Source: Phytoactinopolyspora halotolerans
GTDB taxonomy: Bacteria; Actinomycetota; Actinomycetes; Jiangellales; Jiangellaceae
Direction: 5' to 3'
Length of the DNA stretch: 64,000 nucleotides
Assembly (NCBI RefSeq): GCF_010550675.1
Contig: NZ_JAAGOA010000023.1
Span: forward strand, 8,335-72,334
A program made the translations under genes and the position numbers. Positions 45,264 to 53,518 of this stretch are shown in pieces. The notes beneath the pieces are model-generated. The model was not told where the DNA came from, did not search any database, and worked only from the letters and a program-made list of their open reading frames with translations. Numbering within the stretch: the first letter of the stretch is position 1; each line of letters opens with the position of its first letter.

Positions 45264-46531
45264 GTTGTCCCTCCCAGGACCTCGGTCTGAACAGCCGTGT
45301 CCGCCGTCGAAGCGGGATCGGTGAGTACCGTCTCCAGCGCGATGTGAGCGCCGCCCCAGCATGCGGCGGCGAATCCGAGCGTCGAACGTTCGATGCGGCA
45401 CCCCTGGGGTCCTGCGGCCAGCCGATGCCGATCGAGCTCGGTCTCCACGGCCGGAGTGAGGAAGTCGCTCAGCACGGCGAAGTAGCCGCCCAAGATGATC
45501 ACCCGGGGGTTGACCAGGTCCGCCAGCATCGAGCAGCCGATGGACAGCGAGGCGGCGACCGCCTGCAGACCGCGTACCGTGCGGCCGTCGCCCAGCTCGG
45601 CACGGCGCCTGATCTCCGCCAGACGCTGCTCCACCGGCGCCGACATGTCGGTGAGCGGGTCACCCGGATCGGCGACCTCCCGCAGGAGCGCTCCCAGACC
45701 GACCTCGGTCTCCCAGCATCCGCGCCGGCCGCAACCGCACACGTGGCTACGGTCGCCGATCGGCAGGTGCCCGACCTCTCCCCCGTAGCCGTCGGCTCCG
45801 CGGAGCAGCGCACCTCCGACGACGATGCCGGCGCCCACCCCGATGTATCCGGACAGGTACACCAGGTCACAGCCGGCTGCCGCGCCCGTCGCGTACTCCG
45901 CCCGTGCGCCGAGATTCGCGTCGTTCTCCAGCCGGACCGGTCCGACCTGGCCGGTCAGACGGCGCGACAGCCCGTCGACCACGGCAACCTCGCGCCAGGA
46001 CAGCGTGGGGCTGTGCGTGAGCATCTCGGCCGCCGCGTCGACCAGACCGGGAACGGCGACGGTGAGACCGACGATCCTCAGCCCGCGTCGGCGAAGCTCC
46101 GTCGCCGCCGCCACGACGGCTTCCGCCACCGCATCCAATGCCCGCTCCGCGCCGATGCCCGCAGTGTCGAGCATGACGTGCCGCGCGATGACTTCGGTGC
46201 CGCGCAGATCGAGGGCGGCGATGGCGACGCCGTCCGGCCTGATCTCCACACCGAGGCCGCACACCCGCCCGTCGAGCTCGATGGTCTGGCCCGGCCGGCC
46301 GATACCGCCGTCCCGCTCCAGCTCGCCGTCTCGGACCAGGCCTAGCTCGACCAGCTCGGCGACCAGACTGGACACGGTCGCCTTGGTCAATCCGGTGTCG
46401 GCCGCGATCCGGGCGCGGGAGCGCGGCCCATCCGCTCGCAGCCGGTTCACCACGACCGCCAGGTTGTGCCGGCGCAGAGCGAGATGGTCGACCGGCACGG
46501 CAGCCGGGCTGAGCACTCGTCCATCACGCAT
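45260..46531 (-). CDS. ROK-family transcriptional regulator heading the second ABC operon
   Basis: A 423-residue ROK protein starting at the ATG at 46531 with AGGGGG upstream. The winged helix is about residues 30-75 (SRARIAADTGLTKATVSSLV). The kinase-like domain has NDANLGARAEY, GGEVGHLPIG and the zinc motif CGCGRRGCWE. It is clearly more divergent than the two other ROK proteins at 28473 and 47073. First in an operon with ATPase, permease and binding protein, it likely senses the imported sugar and represses its own promoter through sites at 46612-46632. Confidence 0.88.
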   Translation of the reverse strand: MRDGRVLSPAAVPVDHLALRRHNLAVVVNRLRADGPRSRARIAADTGLTKATVSSLVAELVELGLVRDGELERDGGIGRPGQTIELDGRVCGLGVEIRPDGVAIAALDLRGTEVIARHVMLDTAGIGAERALDAVAEAVVAAATELRRRGLRIVGLTVAVPGLVDAAAEMLTHSPTLSWREVAVVDGLSRRLTGQVGPVRLENDANLGARAEYATGAAAGCDLVYLSGYIGVGAGIVVGGALLRGADGYGGEVGHLPIGDRSHVCGCGRRGCWETEVGLGALLREVADPGDPLTDMSAPVEQRLAEIRRRAELGDGRTVRGLQAVAASLSIGCSMLADLVNPRVIILGGYFAVLSDFLTPAVETELDRHRLAAGPQGCRIERSTLGFAAACWGGAHIALETVLTDPASTADTAVQTEVLGGTT

Positions 46532-46592
46532 GGCACCCCCTCGTCGCCGTGCCGGTCTCGAGCGAGACATCCGCTGGTGACCACAGGATTGT

Positions 46593-46606
46593 GTGACAGC
46601 TGTCAC
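46593..46606. promoter_or_regulatory. 14-base perfect palindrome in the ROK leader
   Basis: GTGACAGCTGTCAC lies between the operator-like repeat and the ribosome site of the ROK gene at 46531. It could be a second regulator site. Confidence 0.4.
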
Positions 46607-46611
46607 GCTTG

Positions 46612-46632
46612 TTTGTCCAATGAGTTAACAAA
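46612..46632. promoter_or_regulatory. Candidate ROK operator overlapping a promoter
   Basis: TTTGT (46612-46616) and ACAAA (46628-46632) form an AT-rich inverted repeat that covers the transcription start region and touches the -10 box. AT-rich half-sites of this kind are usual for ROK repressors. Confidence 0.4.
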
Positions 46633-46658
46633 GTAAGGATGCTACGGTTCCAAGTCAA
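46630..46658 (-). promoter_or_regulatory. Candidate promoter of the second ABC operon
   Basis: On the minus strand TTGACT (46653-46658) and TACTTT (46630-46635) are 17 bases apart. The expected leader to the ATG at 46531 is about 90 bases and carries the two palindromes listed here. Confidence 0.5.
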
Positions 46659-46701
46659 GGTCTATGCGCAGGTTATTCCTTCGTTACACTCAACCGATCG
46701 C

Positions 46702-47040
46702 TCAGTTGTGCTGGATAGCACGCAATCTTTCGACCCACACTTGACAAAGTTGCTGTAGGTGCGGCCACGGGATCTGCATCCGTCGGGACGCGGTCGCATG
46801 CAGGTGGCCGTGATCATCGCGGCCGAGGGTGTACGTGATCTCGATCCTGGAGTCCGGCCCGATGTAGTCGATCCGGGCGAGCTGAGCCTCCGGCTTCTCC
46901 CGGACAAGCCGTCGCCGTCCCCCAGCACGTACCGCGCATCGTCCGCGCCGAACTCCACACCCATCGGGCTGTCGAAGACGATCGACGCGACGACGTTCTC
47001 GGTCGTCTGGGCTACGCCCGGCGCGCTGAGATTTGGCTGG
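46702..47040 (-). pseudogene. Decayed fragment of a PQQ-type sugar dehydrogenase
   Basis: Reading the minus strand gives FDSPMGVEFGADDARYVLGD, then after a frameshift near 46905 KPEAQLARIDYI and a stop at 46702. In the intact dehydrogenases of this window the corresponding sequence is NPMDMEFGPDGSLYVLEYGD followed by PDAGLYRVDY, the end of the propeller. Start, most of the propeller and all downstream modules are missing. It lies between two ROK genes, where an intact dehydrogenase may once have stood. Confidence 0.55.
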
Positions 47041-47072
47041 TCAGAGCGCTATACGGGCCGTGCGCGAAGCGC

Positions 47073-48281
47073 CTAGGATACGCCCTTGTGCGAGGCGAAC
47101 ACCGCCTCGCTGATCAGGGCGGCCGCGCCCACCACGCCGGCGTCGCCTTCCATCTCGCTCAGCACGACCGGCAGATTGCCGGTGGCCAGCGGCAACGAGC
47201 GCCGGTAGACGACGCCGCGGATCTCGGCGAGCAGGGGGTGGCCGAGCTGCGCCACCCGTCCCCCGATGACGATCAGGCCCGGGTTGAAGAACGACACCAG
47301 ACTGGCGAGCACCCAGCCCAGCCGCTGGCCTCCGTCGCGGACCATCTGCACGGCGTGCGCGTCCCCCTGGTCCACCGCGAGCGCCACGTCCGCGGCGGTC
47401 AGCTCACCCTTCGTCTCCAGCATGGCGGCCAGCGCGGGCGAGGCGCCGGACTGGGCCGCCGACGTCGCGTCCCGTGCCAGCGCGGCGCCCCCGAAGTACG
47501 CCTCCAAGCAGCCCGTGTTGCCGCACGCGCAGGTCGGCCCGAACTCCTCCACCCGGATGTGGCCGATGTCGCCGGCGCACCCGTCCACACCCCGATACAG
47601 CTCGCCGTTGACGACGATGCCGCAGCCGATCCCGGTTCCGACCTTGACGAAGAGGAAGTCACCGGCCGTCTTCGCGACGCCTGAATGCTGTTCACCCAGC
47701 GCCATCACGTTCACGTCGTTGTCCAGCAGGACCGGGCAGCCCAGCTCACGGGCGACCGCGTCGCGCACCGGATACCCATGCCACCCCGGCATGATCGGCG
47801 GCGACACCGGCGTGCCGCTGTGGAAGTCGACCGGCCCGGGCACGCCCACGCCGACCCCCGCCGGCCGGTCGATCTTCCGCTCGGCCAGCATCTTCCGGGC
47901 GAGCTCGATCGCCGTACCGAGCACGTGCTCGGGGCCGAGCCGGACGTCCATGCTGACGCTCTGCCGCTCGCCCAGCACGGCGAGCCGGCCGTCGGTGATC
48001 GCCACCGAGATCGACGTCGCGCCGATATCGATGCCCACGAAGCGCAGGTCAGAGGAGAAATCGACCAGAGTCGACCGGCGCCCGCCACGAGAGGCGGCCG
48101 GCCCGGCGCTCTCCGCCAGGCCGAGTTCGATCAGCCGGTTCACCTCGGTTGCCATGGTGGTCCGGGAGACGCCGAGTCGGTCAGCCAACTGGACCCGCGA
48201 GAGGGGCCCTTCATCCCGCAGGATCCTCAACACGTTGGCCTGGGTGGCGGTCTCCGCCCAGCCGGCAAGGGTGTGTCGCAC
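47073..48281 (-). CDS. ROK-family transcriptional regulator (paralogue of 28473-29669)
   Basis: A 402-residue ROK protein starting at a GTG (48281) with a weak AGGA site. It is strongly similar to the regulator at 28473-29669 through winged helix (SRVQLADRLGVSRTTMATEV), DIGATSISVAITDGRLAVLG, SPPIMPGWHGYPV and the zinc motif CACGNTGCLE; the DNA is about four-fifths identical over stretches compared by eye. It lies 78 bases downstream of the keto-disaccharide hydrolase lipoprotein on the same strand. Two near-duplicate sensors suggest that the dehydrogenase locus was duplicated. Confidence 0.88.
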   Translation of the reverse strand: MRHTLAGWAETATQANVLRILRDEGPLSRVQLADRLGVSRTTMATEVNRLIELGLAESAGPAASRGGRRSTLVDFSSDLRFVGIDIGATSISVAITDGRLAVLGERQSVSMDVRLGPEHVLGTAIELARKMLAERKIDRPAGVGVGVPGPVDFHSGTPVSPPIMPGWHGYPVRDAVARELGCPVLLDNDVNVMALGEQHSGVAKTAGDFLFVKVGTGIGCGIVVNGELYRGVDGCAGDIGHIRVEEFGPTCACGNTGCLEAYFGGAALARDATSAAQSGASPALAAMLETKGELTAADVALAVDQGDAHAVQMVRDGGQRLGWVLASLVSFFNPGLIVIGGRVAQLGHPLLAEIRGVVYRRSLPLATGNLPVVLSEMEGDAGVVGAAALISEAVFASHKGVS

Positions 48282-48359
48282 GTTTTCATCCTGCCACGCG
48301 TCTCGCCGTCGCTGAGTCCATTCACCTCAAGACGGCACGGTCGGTCGGCGGAGGAACCC

Positions 48360-49055
48360 TCAACATGGATGGATTCGGAGGTCCCGGTAGTACACCTCGT
48401 CGTTGGGACCGTGATTCTGCAGACCGACGTGTCCCGGCGTCACGTCGGCATCGGATGCAGGGGCCTGGAACCGGTTGATCGTCACTCCGTTCAAGACGAC
48501 GTCGATCACGGAACCGTGGACGGTGATCTCATACTCGTTCCACGATCCGGGCGGATTCAGCGCCGCGTCCCGAGCATCGGCGTCCGGTTCCTGGACGGCG
48601 TAGATCGCCCCGGTGGTGCGATCCGGCTCGTCGGTGGCATCGATCTGCACCTCGTAGCCGTCGTCGGCGGCCACCCTGGGGTCGTCGCCTGGCTCCGGAA
48701 ACCCGACGAACACCCCGGAGTTGTCGTCGCCGGCGACCTTCCAGTCCAGAACCAGCCGGTACGCGCCGAACTCCTCCGGGTACCAGAGCAGCCCCATCCC
48801 GCCCCGCGTCATTATGCTGCCGTCGTCCTGCAGCTCGAACTCACCCGGACCCGCCATCCGCCATTCGTCCAGACTCTCCGGGGAGCCGTCGAACAGTATC
48901 CGCTCCGCACCGTCCGGGCTCGATGAACGGCACCCCCGGAAACGATCGGGCTCCGTGTCCGGCTCGCCGCTCTCCTCGCCGGCGCACGAGATCACGGTCA
49001 GCGACGCCGCCAGGGCGGCCGCGGCGCACCGTCGATTCCCGGTCGTGCCCGTCAC
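48360..49055 (-). CDS. 3-Keto-disaccharide hydrolase (DUF1080) lipoprotein
   Basis: A 231-residue lipoprotein starting at a GTG (49055) whose ribosome site is weak. The lipobox LTVISC ends near residue 23. The rest is one DUF1080/3-keto-disaccharide hydrolase domain: ILFDGSPESLDEWRMAGPG, GGMGLLWY, GDDNSGVFVGFPEPGDDP, YEVQIDATDEPDRTTGAIY and HVGLQNHGPNDEVYYRDLRIH. Family members cleave 3-keto-glycosides after oxidation of the sugar. It closely resembles the domain at the end of the fusion protein at 35403-40055, so one may derive from the other. It probably works on the outer face of the membrane. Confidence 0.85.
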   Translation of the reverse strand: MTGTTGNRRCAAAALAASLTVISCAGEESGEPDTEPDRFRGCRSSSPDGAERILFDGSPESLDEWRMAGPGEFELQDDGSIMTRGGMGLLWYPEEFGAYRLVLDWKVAGDDNSGVFVGFPEPGDDPRVAADDGYEVQIDATDEPDRTTGAIYAVQEPDADARDAALNPPGSWNEYEITVHGSVIDVVLNGVTINRFQAPASDADVTPGHVGLQNHGPNDEVYYRDLRIHPC

Positions 49056-49185
49056 CCTTCGACCATAGATCCTCGCCCGCGCGACCGCCCGGCGACCGAC
49101 TCGGCGTCGTGGCCTCACGTCACGCAGCAGCTCTCTTCGCGGACGCCGACCGTGACATGAGACCACGAGGCCGGTGGCGAACCTG

Positions 49186-51105
49186 CTAGTGAGCGGTGAG
49201 GAACTCGGACGGGTCCAGCGCGGCGTCGCTGATCCGCACGTCGCCGATCCAGCCGTAGAACCCTTGGCCGAACCGCTGCCCGGAGCCGTCGTCGGAGCCG
49301 GTGGCGCCGATGGTGAACGGCTTGCCGAGGGTCGCGATCCCGTGCGCCGGCTGGGCCGGGTTGCGCGCGATGGGCGACCCCTCGACCCACACCACGCCGC
49401 GCTCACCGTCGTTCACCACGGCGACGTGAAACCAGCGTCCGGTCGGAAGGGCATGGCTCCACGACGTAGGTGACGCGTTCTGCACGTGCGGGTAGAGCAC
49501 GAACTGCAGGAATCGCTCTCCCGACAGGTTCAGGCTGCACACCGACTCGTCCTGGGAGTACCCGGCGGTCTTGCCGGCGTCGCCCGCCCGGCCCTGCCAG
49601 CTGAGGACGCCCATCCAGGCATGGTCGCCGACGAACGGCTCCGGCAGCTTGAGGAAGACCTCGATGGTGTACCCGTCGAGGAACTTCTCGCTGTTGACCG
49701 GCGCGTCGGCCACCGCCTCCAGGACGGCGCCCCGGTCCGGGTTCTTGCCGCCGTCGAAGCGCAGGCTGGCGTGAGCCGGCGCGTTCCGGTGGTGCTCGGA
49801 GGAGTGCGTCAGCACGTCGTCCCCGCTGCTGTGCAGGCGGCGCACCACCAGATCGTTCCCGTTGCGGGTCAGGTCCCGGGCCACCAGGCCGTCGGCGACC
49901 GGGGCGCCGTCGCGGGGCGCCCGGCCGAGGCCGGCGGCGTCGAAACGCCAGTAGGCCACCGTGTCGGGTCGGGTCACCCGGCGCGGCGGCCGCTGCGGGG
50001 GCAGCTTGACCGGCGCGAACCCGGCGAACCGCTGCTCGGTGTCGAGGGCGAGGCTGAACCGGTCGACGTCGTCGGTCAGCTCGATCACCTCCGCACCCAG
50101 CAGCGGGCGCTCGTCCGCCTCGCGGGTGAGGAACCACGGCGCGAACGTCTCTACATCGATCGTGTTGCGGACAAGATCGAACTGGTAAAGCCGGATCATC
50201 CCCGCGCCGCCGTAGTACCGGTCCTGGTAGTTGGTGATGTGTACGTGTACGTCGTTGCCGGCGTCGTTGGTCAGCACGGTGCGCCCCGGCGGCCAGTAGT
50301 GCCCGCCGAGCGCCATGAAGATCTGGTCGTTGGATCGAATCAGCCGGTCCCACAGCCGTCGCCCGTGCGAGGACAGCGCCGCCTGGCCGTCGTCGCCGGC
50401 GAAAGCGAGGTCGTGCGTGGTCAGGATGGCGGGGAGTTTCGAGTGCTCGTCCAGGACGCCCTGCGCCCACGCGAGCCCACCGTCGGAGATCCGCCAGTCG
50501 ATGGCCAGCACCAGCCAGTCCCGCCCCGCGGCGCGGAAGATGTGGTAGCTGTTGTAGCCGTCGGGCGACGCCCCGCCGAAGGTCTCGCTGCCACTGAACC
50601 GCTGCGGTCCGAAAGTCTGCAGATACGGGGTATCACCACGCTGGTCGTCCGACGATACGTCGTGGTTGCCGCCCAGCACGCTATAGGGCACCACACCGTC
50701 GAGCGCGGCGAAGGTCTCGCCGGCGAGTTCGATCTCGTCGGCGGTTCCGTGCTCGGTGACATCACCCAGGTGTGTCATGAACGCGACGTTCGCCAGACCG
50801 CGCTGCTCCCCGAGGTAACGGAAGGTCTCCGCGACCGGTGCCGGGTCGGATCGGTCCTCGTCGAACAGGTACTGGGTGTCGGGCATCACGGCGATCGCGA
50901 ACCGCGGGCTGTCCGGATCGAACGCGGCCGGATCGGCCGGCATCACCGGCGCGGCGTGCGCCGTCGACCGGCCGGCGACAGACCCCGGAAGCAGGCTGGG
51001 CACGGCGACGGCCGCGGGCGCAGCGATGGCGCCGAGAAGAAGGCGACGGCGCGCGAAACCGCTGGAGCCGCGCGCCGGCTCCAGAGCGTCGGACGAATCG
51101 GACAC
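49186..51105 (-). CDS. Tat-exported metallophosphoesterase with LamG-type lectin domain
   Basis: A 639-residue protein starting at a GTG (51105) five bases after AGGAGGT. ARRRLLLGAIAAP near residue 18 is a twin-arginine signal. The calcineurin-like phosphoesterase domain follows: VMPDTQYL, THLGDVTEHG, VLGGNHDVSS, ILTTHDLAF and GGHYWPPGR supply the metal ligands. A C-terminal concanavalin/LamG domain (about 400-639) contains YTIEVFLKLPEP and WFHVAVVNDGERG. The likely role is a surface phosphatase or phosphodiesterase that binds a glycan. A gap of 130 bases separates it from the keto-hydrolase lipoprotein gene downstream. Confidence 0.88.
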   Translation of the reverse strand: MSDSSDALEPARGSSGFARRRLLLGAIAAPAAVAVPSLLPGSVAGRSTAHAAPVMPADPAAFDPDSPRFAIAVMPDTQYLFDEDRSDPAPVAETFRYLGEQRGLANVAFMTHLGDVTEHGTADEIELAGETFAALDGVVPYSVLGGNHDVSSDDQRGDTPYLQTFGPQRFSGSETFGGASPDGYNSYHIFRAAGRDWLVLAIDWRISDGGLAWAQGVLDEHSKLPAILTTHDLAFAGDDGQAALSSHGRRLWDRLIRSNDQIFMALGGHYWPPGRTVLTNDAGNDVHVHITNYQDRYYGGAGMIRLYQFDLVRNTIDVETFAPWFLTREADERPLLGAEVIELTDDVDRFSLALDTEQRFAGFAPVKLPPQRPPRRVTRPDTVAYWRFDAAGLGRAPRDGAPVADGLVARDLTRNGNDLVVRRLHSSGDDVLTHSSEHHRNAPAHASLRFDGGKNPDRGAVLEAVADAPVNSEKFLDGYTIEVFLKLPEPFVGDHAWMGVLSWQGRAGDAGKTAGYSQDESVCSLNLSGERFLQFVLYPHVQNASPTSWSHALPTGRWFHVAVVNDGERGVVWVEGSPIARNPAQPAHGIATLGKPFTIGATGSDDGSGQRFGQGFYGWIGDVRISDAALDPSEFLTAH

Positions 51106-51332
51106 GGGTGACCTCCTGAAGACGACGTGATCGCACTTATGCGATCAAGCCGAGGTGGCGACTCGATGTCCGAAACATGACTGTATGTCCGCGCGCTCGC
51201 GAACTTCCGCTCGCGGAGATTGAAGGCTCGCGCCCCGACGCGCGGCCAGCACCGTGAGTTGGTCGGGCATATGACACCGTAGGGATGGCACGACCGTGGC
51301 GCTTCCGACGCCCGGCGACGAAGGGCGACACC

Positions 51333-51356
51333 GGTGACACGGTGACATGGTGACAG
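51333..51356. repeat. Three tandem copies of GGTGACAN
   Basis: GGTGACAC, GGTGACAT and GGTGACAG follow each other without gaps in the 295-base space between the divergent phosphoesterase and aminotransferase genes. Such direct repeats can bind a regulator. The rest of this space shows no clear promoter. Confidence 0.55.
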
Positions 51357-51400
51357 CGGCCACGCGGCAGAACACAGGAACACGGCAGGGCGGTTCGATC

Positions 51401-52561
51401 ATGATCGATGTGGAGAAGGTTCGCCGGGACACGCCTGCGTGCGAGCGAGTGACCCATCTGAACAACGCGGGCGCCGCACTCGCACCGCAGCCCGTTGTCG
51501 ACGCGTTGACGGGGCATATCGAGCTGGAGGCGACCATCGGCGGGTACGAGGCAGCCGAACGGGCCGCTGCCTCGGTCGAGCGGTTCTACCCGGCCGTCGC
51601 CGAGCTGATCGGTGCGCGTCCGGACGAGATCGCCTACGTCGAGAACGCGACCCGGGCGTGGGATCTGGCGTTCTTCGCCATCCCGTTCCGCCGGGGCGAC
51701 CGGATCCTCACCACCACAAGCGAGTACGCCAGCAACGGCATCGCCTTCCGGCAGGTCGCACAGCGGCACGGGGTCCGGGTGGATGTCGTGCCGGACGACG
51801 AGCACGGTCAGATCTCGGTGGACGCGCTCGCCGTGGAGCTGGAACGAGGCGATGTCCGGCTCGTCGCCGTCAACCACGTGCCGACGCACAACGGTCTGGT
51901 CAATCCGGCGGCGGACATCGGGCGGCTGTGTCGAGCCGCCGGCGTCCTCTTCCTGCTCGATGCCTGCCAGTCGGTGGGGCAGCTGGCGGTCGACGTCGCC
52001 GAGGTCCAGTGCGACATGCTCTCCGCGACCGGCCGCAAGTTCCTGCGTGGCCCGCGCGGGACCGGGTTTCTGTATGTCCGCCGGGACGTGGTCTCCGACC
52101 TCGAGCCGCCGATGCTCGATCTGGTCAGCGCCACCTGGACGTCACCCGACACGTACGAGATCCGCAGCGACGCGCGGCGCTTCGAGAACTTCGAGCGGAA
52201 CATGGCCGGGCAGATCGCGCTCGGCGTCGCGGCGGACTACGCGAGCGCCCTGGGCATCGAGGTGATCGAGCAGCGGGTCACGCGCCTCGCCGCCGACCTG
52301 CGGGAACGGCTGACGGCGACGCCCGGGGTAGCCGTGCGCGACCGCGGAGCACAGCGGTGCGGCATCGTGGCGTTCACCGTCGACGGCAGCGAGCCCGAGC
52401 AGGTCCGCGACATGCTGCGGGGCAGAGGAATCAACGTCAGCGTCACCCACGGCTCCGAGCTCTACGACCGGAACGCCCTACCCCGCGCGGTCCGAGCTTC
52501 CGTGCACTACTACAACACCGAGAACGAACTCGACCGACTGGTGAACGCCCTCGCACCCTGA
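51401..52561 (+). CDS. Class V PLP-dependent aminotransferase
   Basis: A 386-residue aminotransferase class V (cysteine-desulfurase fold) protein. HLNNAGAALAPQPVVDAL begins the fold; NHVPTHNGLVNPAADIG and LLDACQSVGQLAVDV include the cofactor Asp; SATGRKFLRGPRGTGFLYV holds the probable PLP Lys. The family includes desulfurases and isopenicillin-epimerase-like or EgtE-like enzymes; the sequence alone does not decide. The ATG at 51401 is used; an in-frame ATG at 51347 is possible. It stands alone, divergent from the phosphoesterase and followed by a long noncoding stretch. Confidence 0.85.
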   Translation: MIDVEKVRRDTPACERVTHLNNAGAALAPQPVVDALTGHIELEATIGGYEAAERAAASVERFYPAVAELIGARPDEIAYVENATRAWDLAFFAIPFRRGDRILTTTSEYASNGIAFRQVAQRHGVRVDVVPDDEHGQISVDALAVELERGDVRLVAVNHVPTHNGLVNPAADIGRLCRAAGVLFLLDACQSVGQLAVDVAEVQCDMLSATGRKFLRGPRGTGFLYVRRDVVSDLEPPMLDLVSATWTSPDTYEIRSDARRFENFERNMAGQIALGVAADYASALGIEVIEQRVTRLAADLRERLTATPGVAVRDRGAQRCGIVAFTVDGSEPEQVRDMLRGRGINVSVTHGSELYDRNALPRAVRASVHYYNTENELDRLVNALAP

Positions 52562-53518
52562 CGGACCCGAACATCCCGGCACGCTGCGAGCAGCCCAACC
52601 CACGCCTTTCCGCACGACAGACCACACAGTCTGTCGCCCACCAGCGCACCGCACCACGACAGACCACACGGTCTGGTCGATGGCCGGCCACCAGTCACAC
52701 GACGCCGCCCACGACCGGCTTGTGTGCGCGGCCGTGTGTCTGCTGACCGGTCCGGACTCGGTCGTGGGAGCGGCCGTGTGAACAAGAGCCCCCACATGCC
52801 AGGTACCGGCAGACGTGCGACCGGTCGTGCGCCTCCAGGCCGCTCACAGCGGTCAGAAATCCCACGGCCAATCACACGATGCCGCAAACCGGCCACCAAT
52901 CACACGACAAGCCACGCGACCGCCGCAATAGCAGCCGCCAGCACGACACAGGCATGCGAACGCCCGCTCGCGGCCGGAACGCGCACGCGTCGAAGCACGA
53001 CGGAGTTGCAGCTGGCCGCCCAAGGGTTCGCCGCAGAACGCCGTCGCGGTGCCGGATGAGGCACCAGCCGGAGCCGGGTTCTGTCACCGCCCGACAGCAA
53101 GTCACCCGGAGAACGCGGACATGCCGCGCCGCAGACGACACCACACCTGGCCGATGCCGGCCGGTCCGAAGATCGCCGCCCAGGTCGTCAAGAGCGTCGT
53201 GCATGTGCGCTGAGCCGAGACAACGCAAAGCCCCGGCGCCTGGGTCGTCCGGCCACGTCCGGGGCTCACTTCCTCGGGCTATCGCCTTCGGCGAGTTCAA
53301 GACTTATACGTCACCCGCCCACCGGCACGGCATGAACCTCCCCCATCGGCGGCGCGCCTGGGCCTCGGGCGATTCGATCGCTGCCCCCTCCGTTCGACGC
53401 ACGAATGCTGGGGTAAGCTCGCGCACAGGCCCTGGGGAGAGCACGTAGTGAGGCGTGCTCCAGGTGTATGCACGGTCCGCGACGGGCGCGGACTCGGATG
53501 AGCGGGCCGCGTGGCGGT
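52562..53518. other. 957-base noncoding region with dispersed palindromes and repeats
   Basis: No open frame here has a good start site or recognisable product. Two related palindromes occur at 52615-52636 (CGACAGAC and GTCTGTCG around six bases) and 52657-52679. A motif GGCCACCARTCACACGA occurs at about 52686 and 52891, with a shortened copy near 52866. GCGGCCGTGTG occurs twice near 52730 and 52770. The segment is somewhat less GC-rich than its surroundings. It also holds the hairpin at 53229-53266. Confidence 0.5.
53229..53266 (-). terminator. Orphan terminator-like hairpin facing the minus strand
   Basis: AGCCCCGG (53229-53236) pairs with CCGGGGCT (53259-53266). Read on the minus strand the stem is followed by TTTGCGTTGT, a T-rich tail. 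No convincing minus-strand gene lies upstream of it, only a short frame at 53304-53552 without a good start. Confidence 0.5.

Noticed and set aside
52872-53300. Minus-strand frame of 142 codons in the noncoding interval
   Set aside because: It begins at a TTG without a ribosome site, and its Arg/Cys/Trp-rich composition is unlike real genes of this genome.
53281-53315. Possible tRNA T-arm (GAGTTCAAGAC)
   Set aside because: No acceptor stem or anticodon arm can be drawn around it on either strand.
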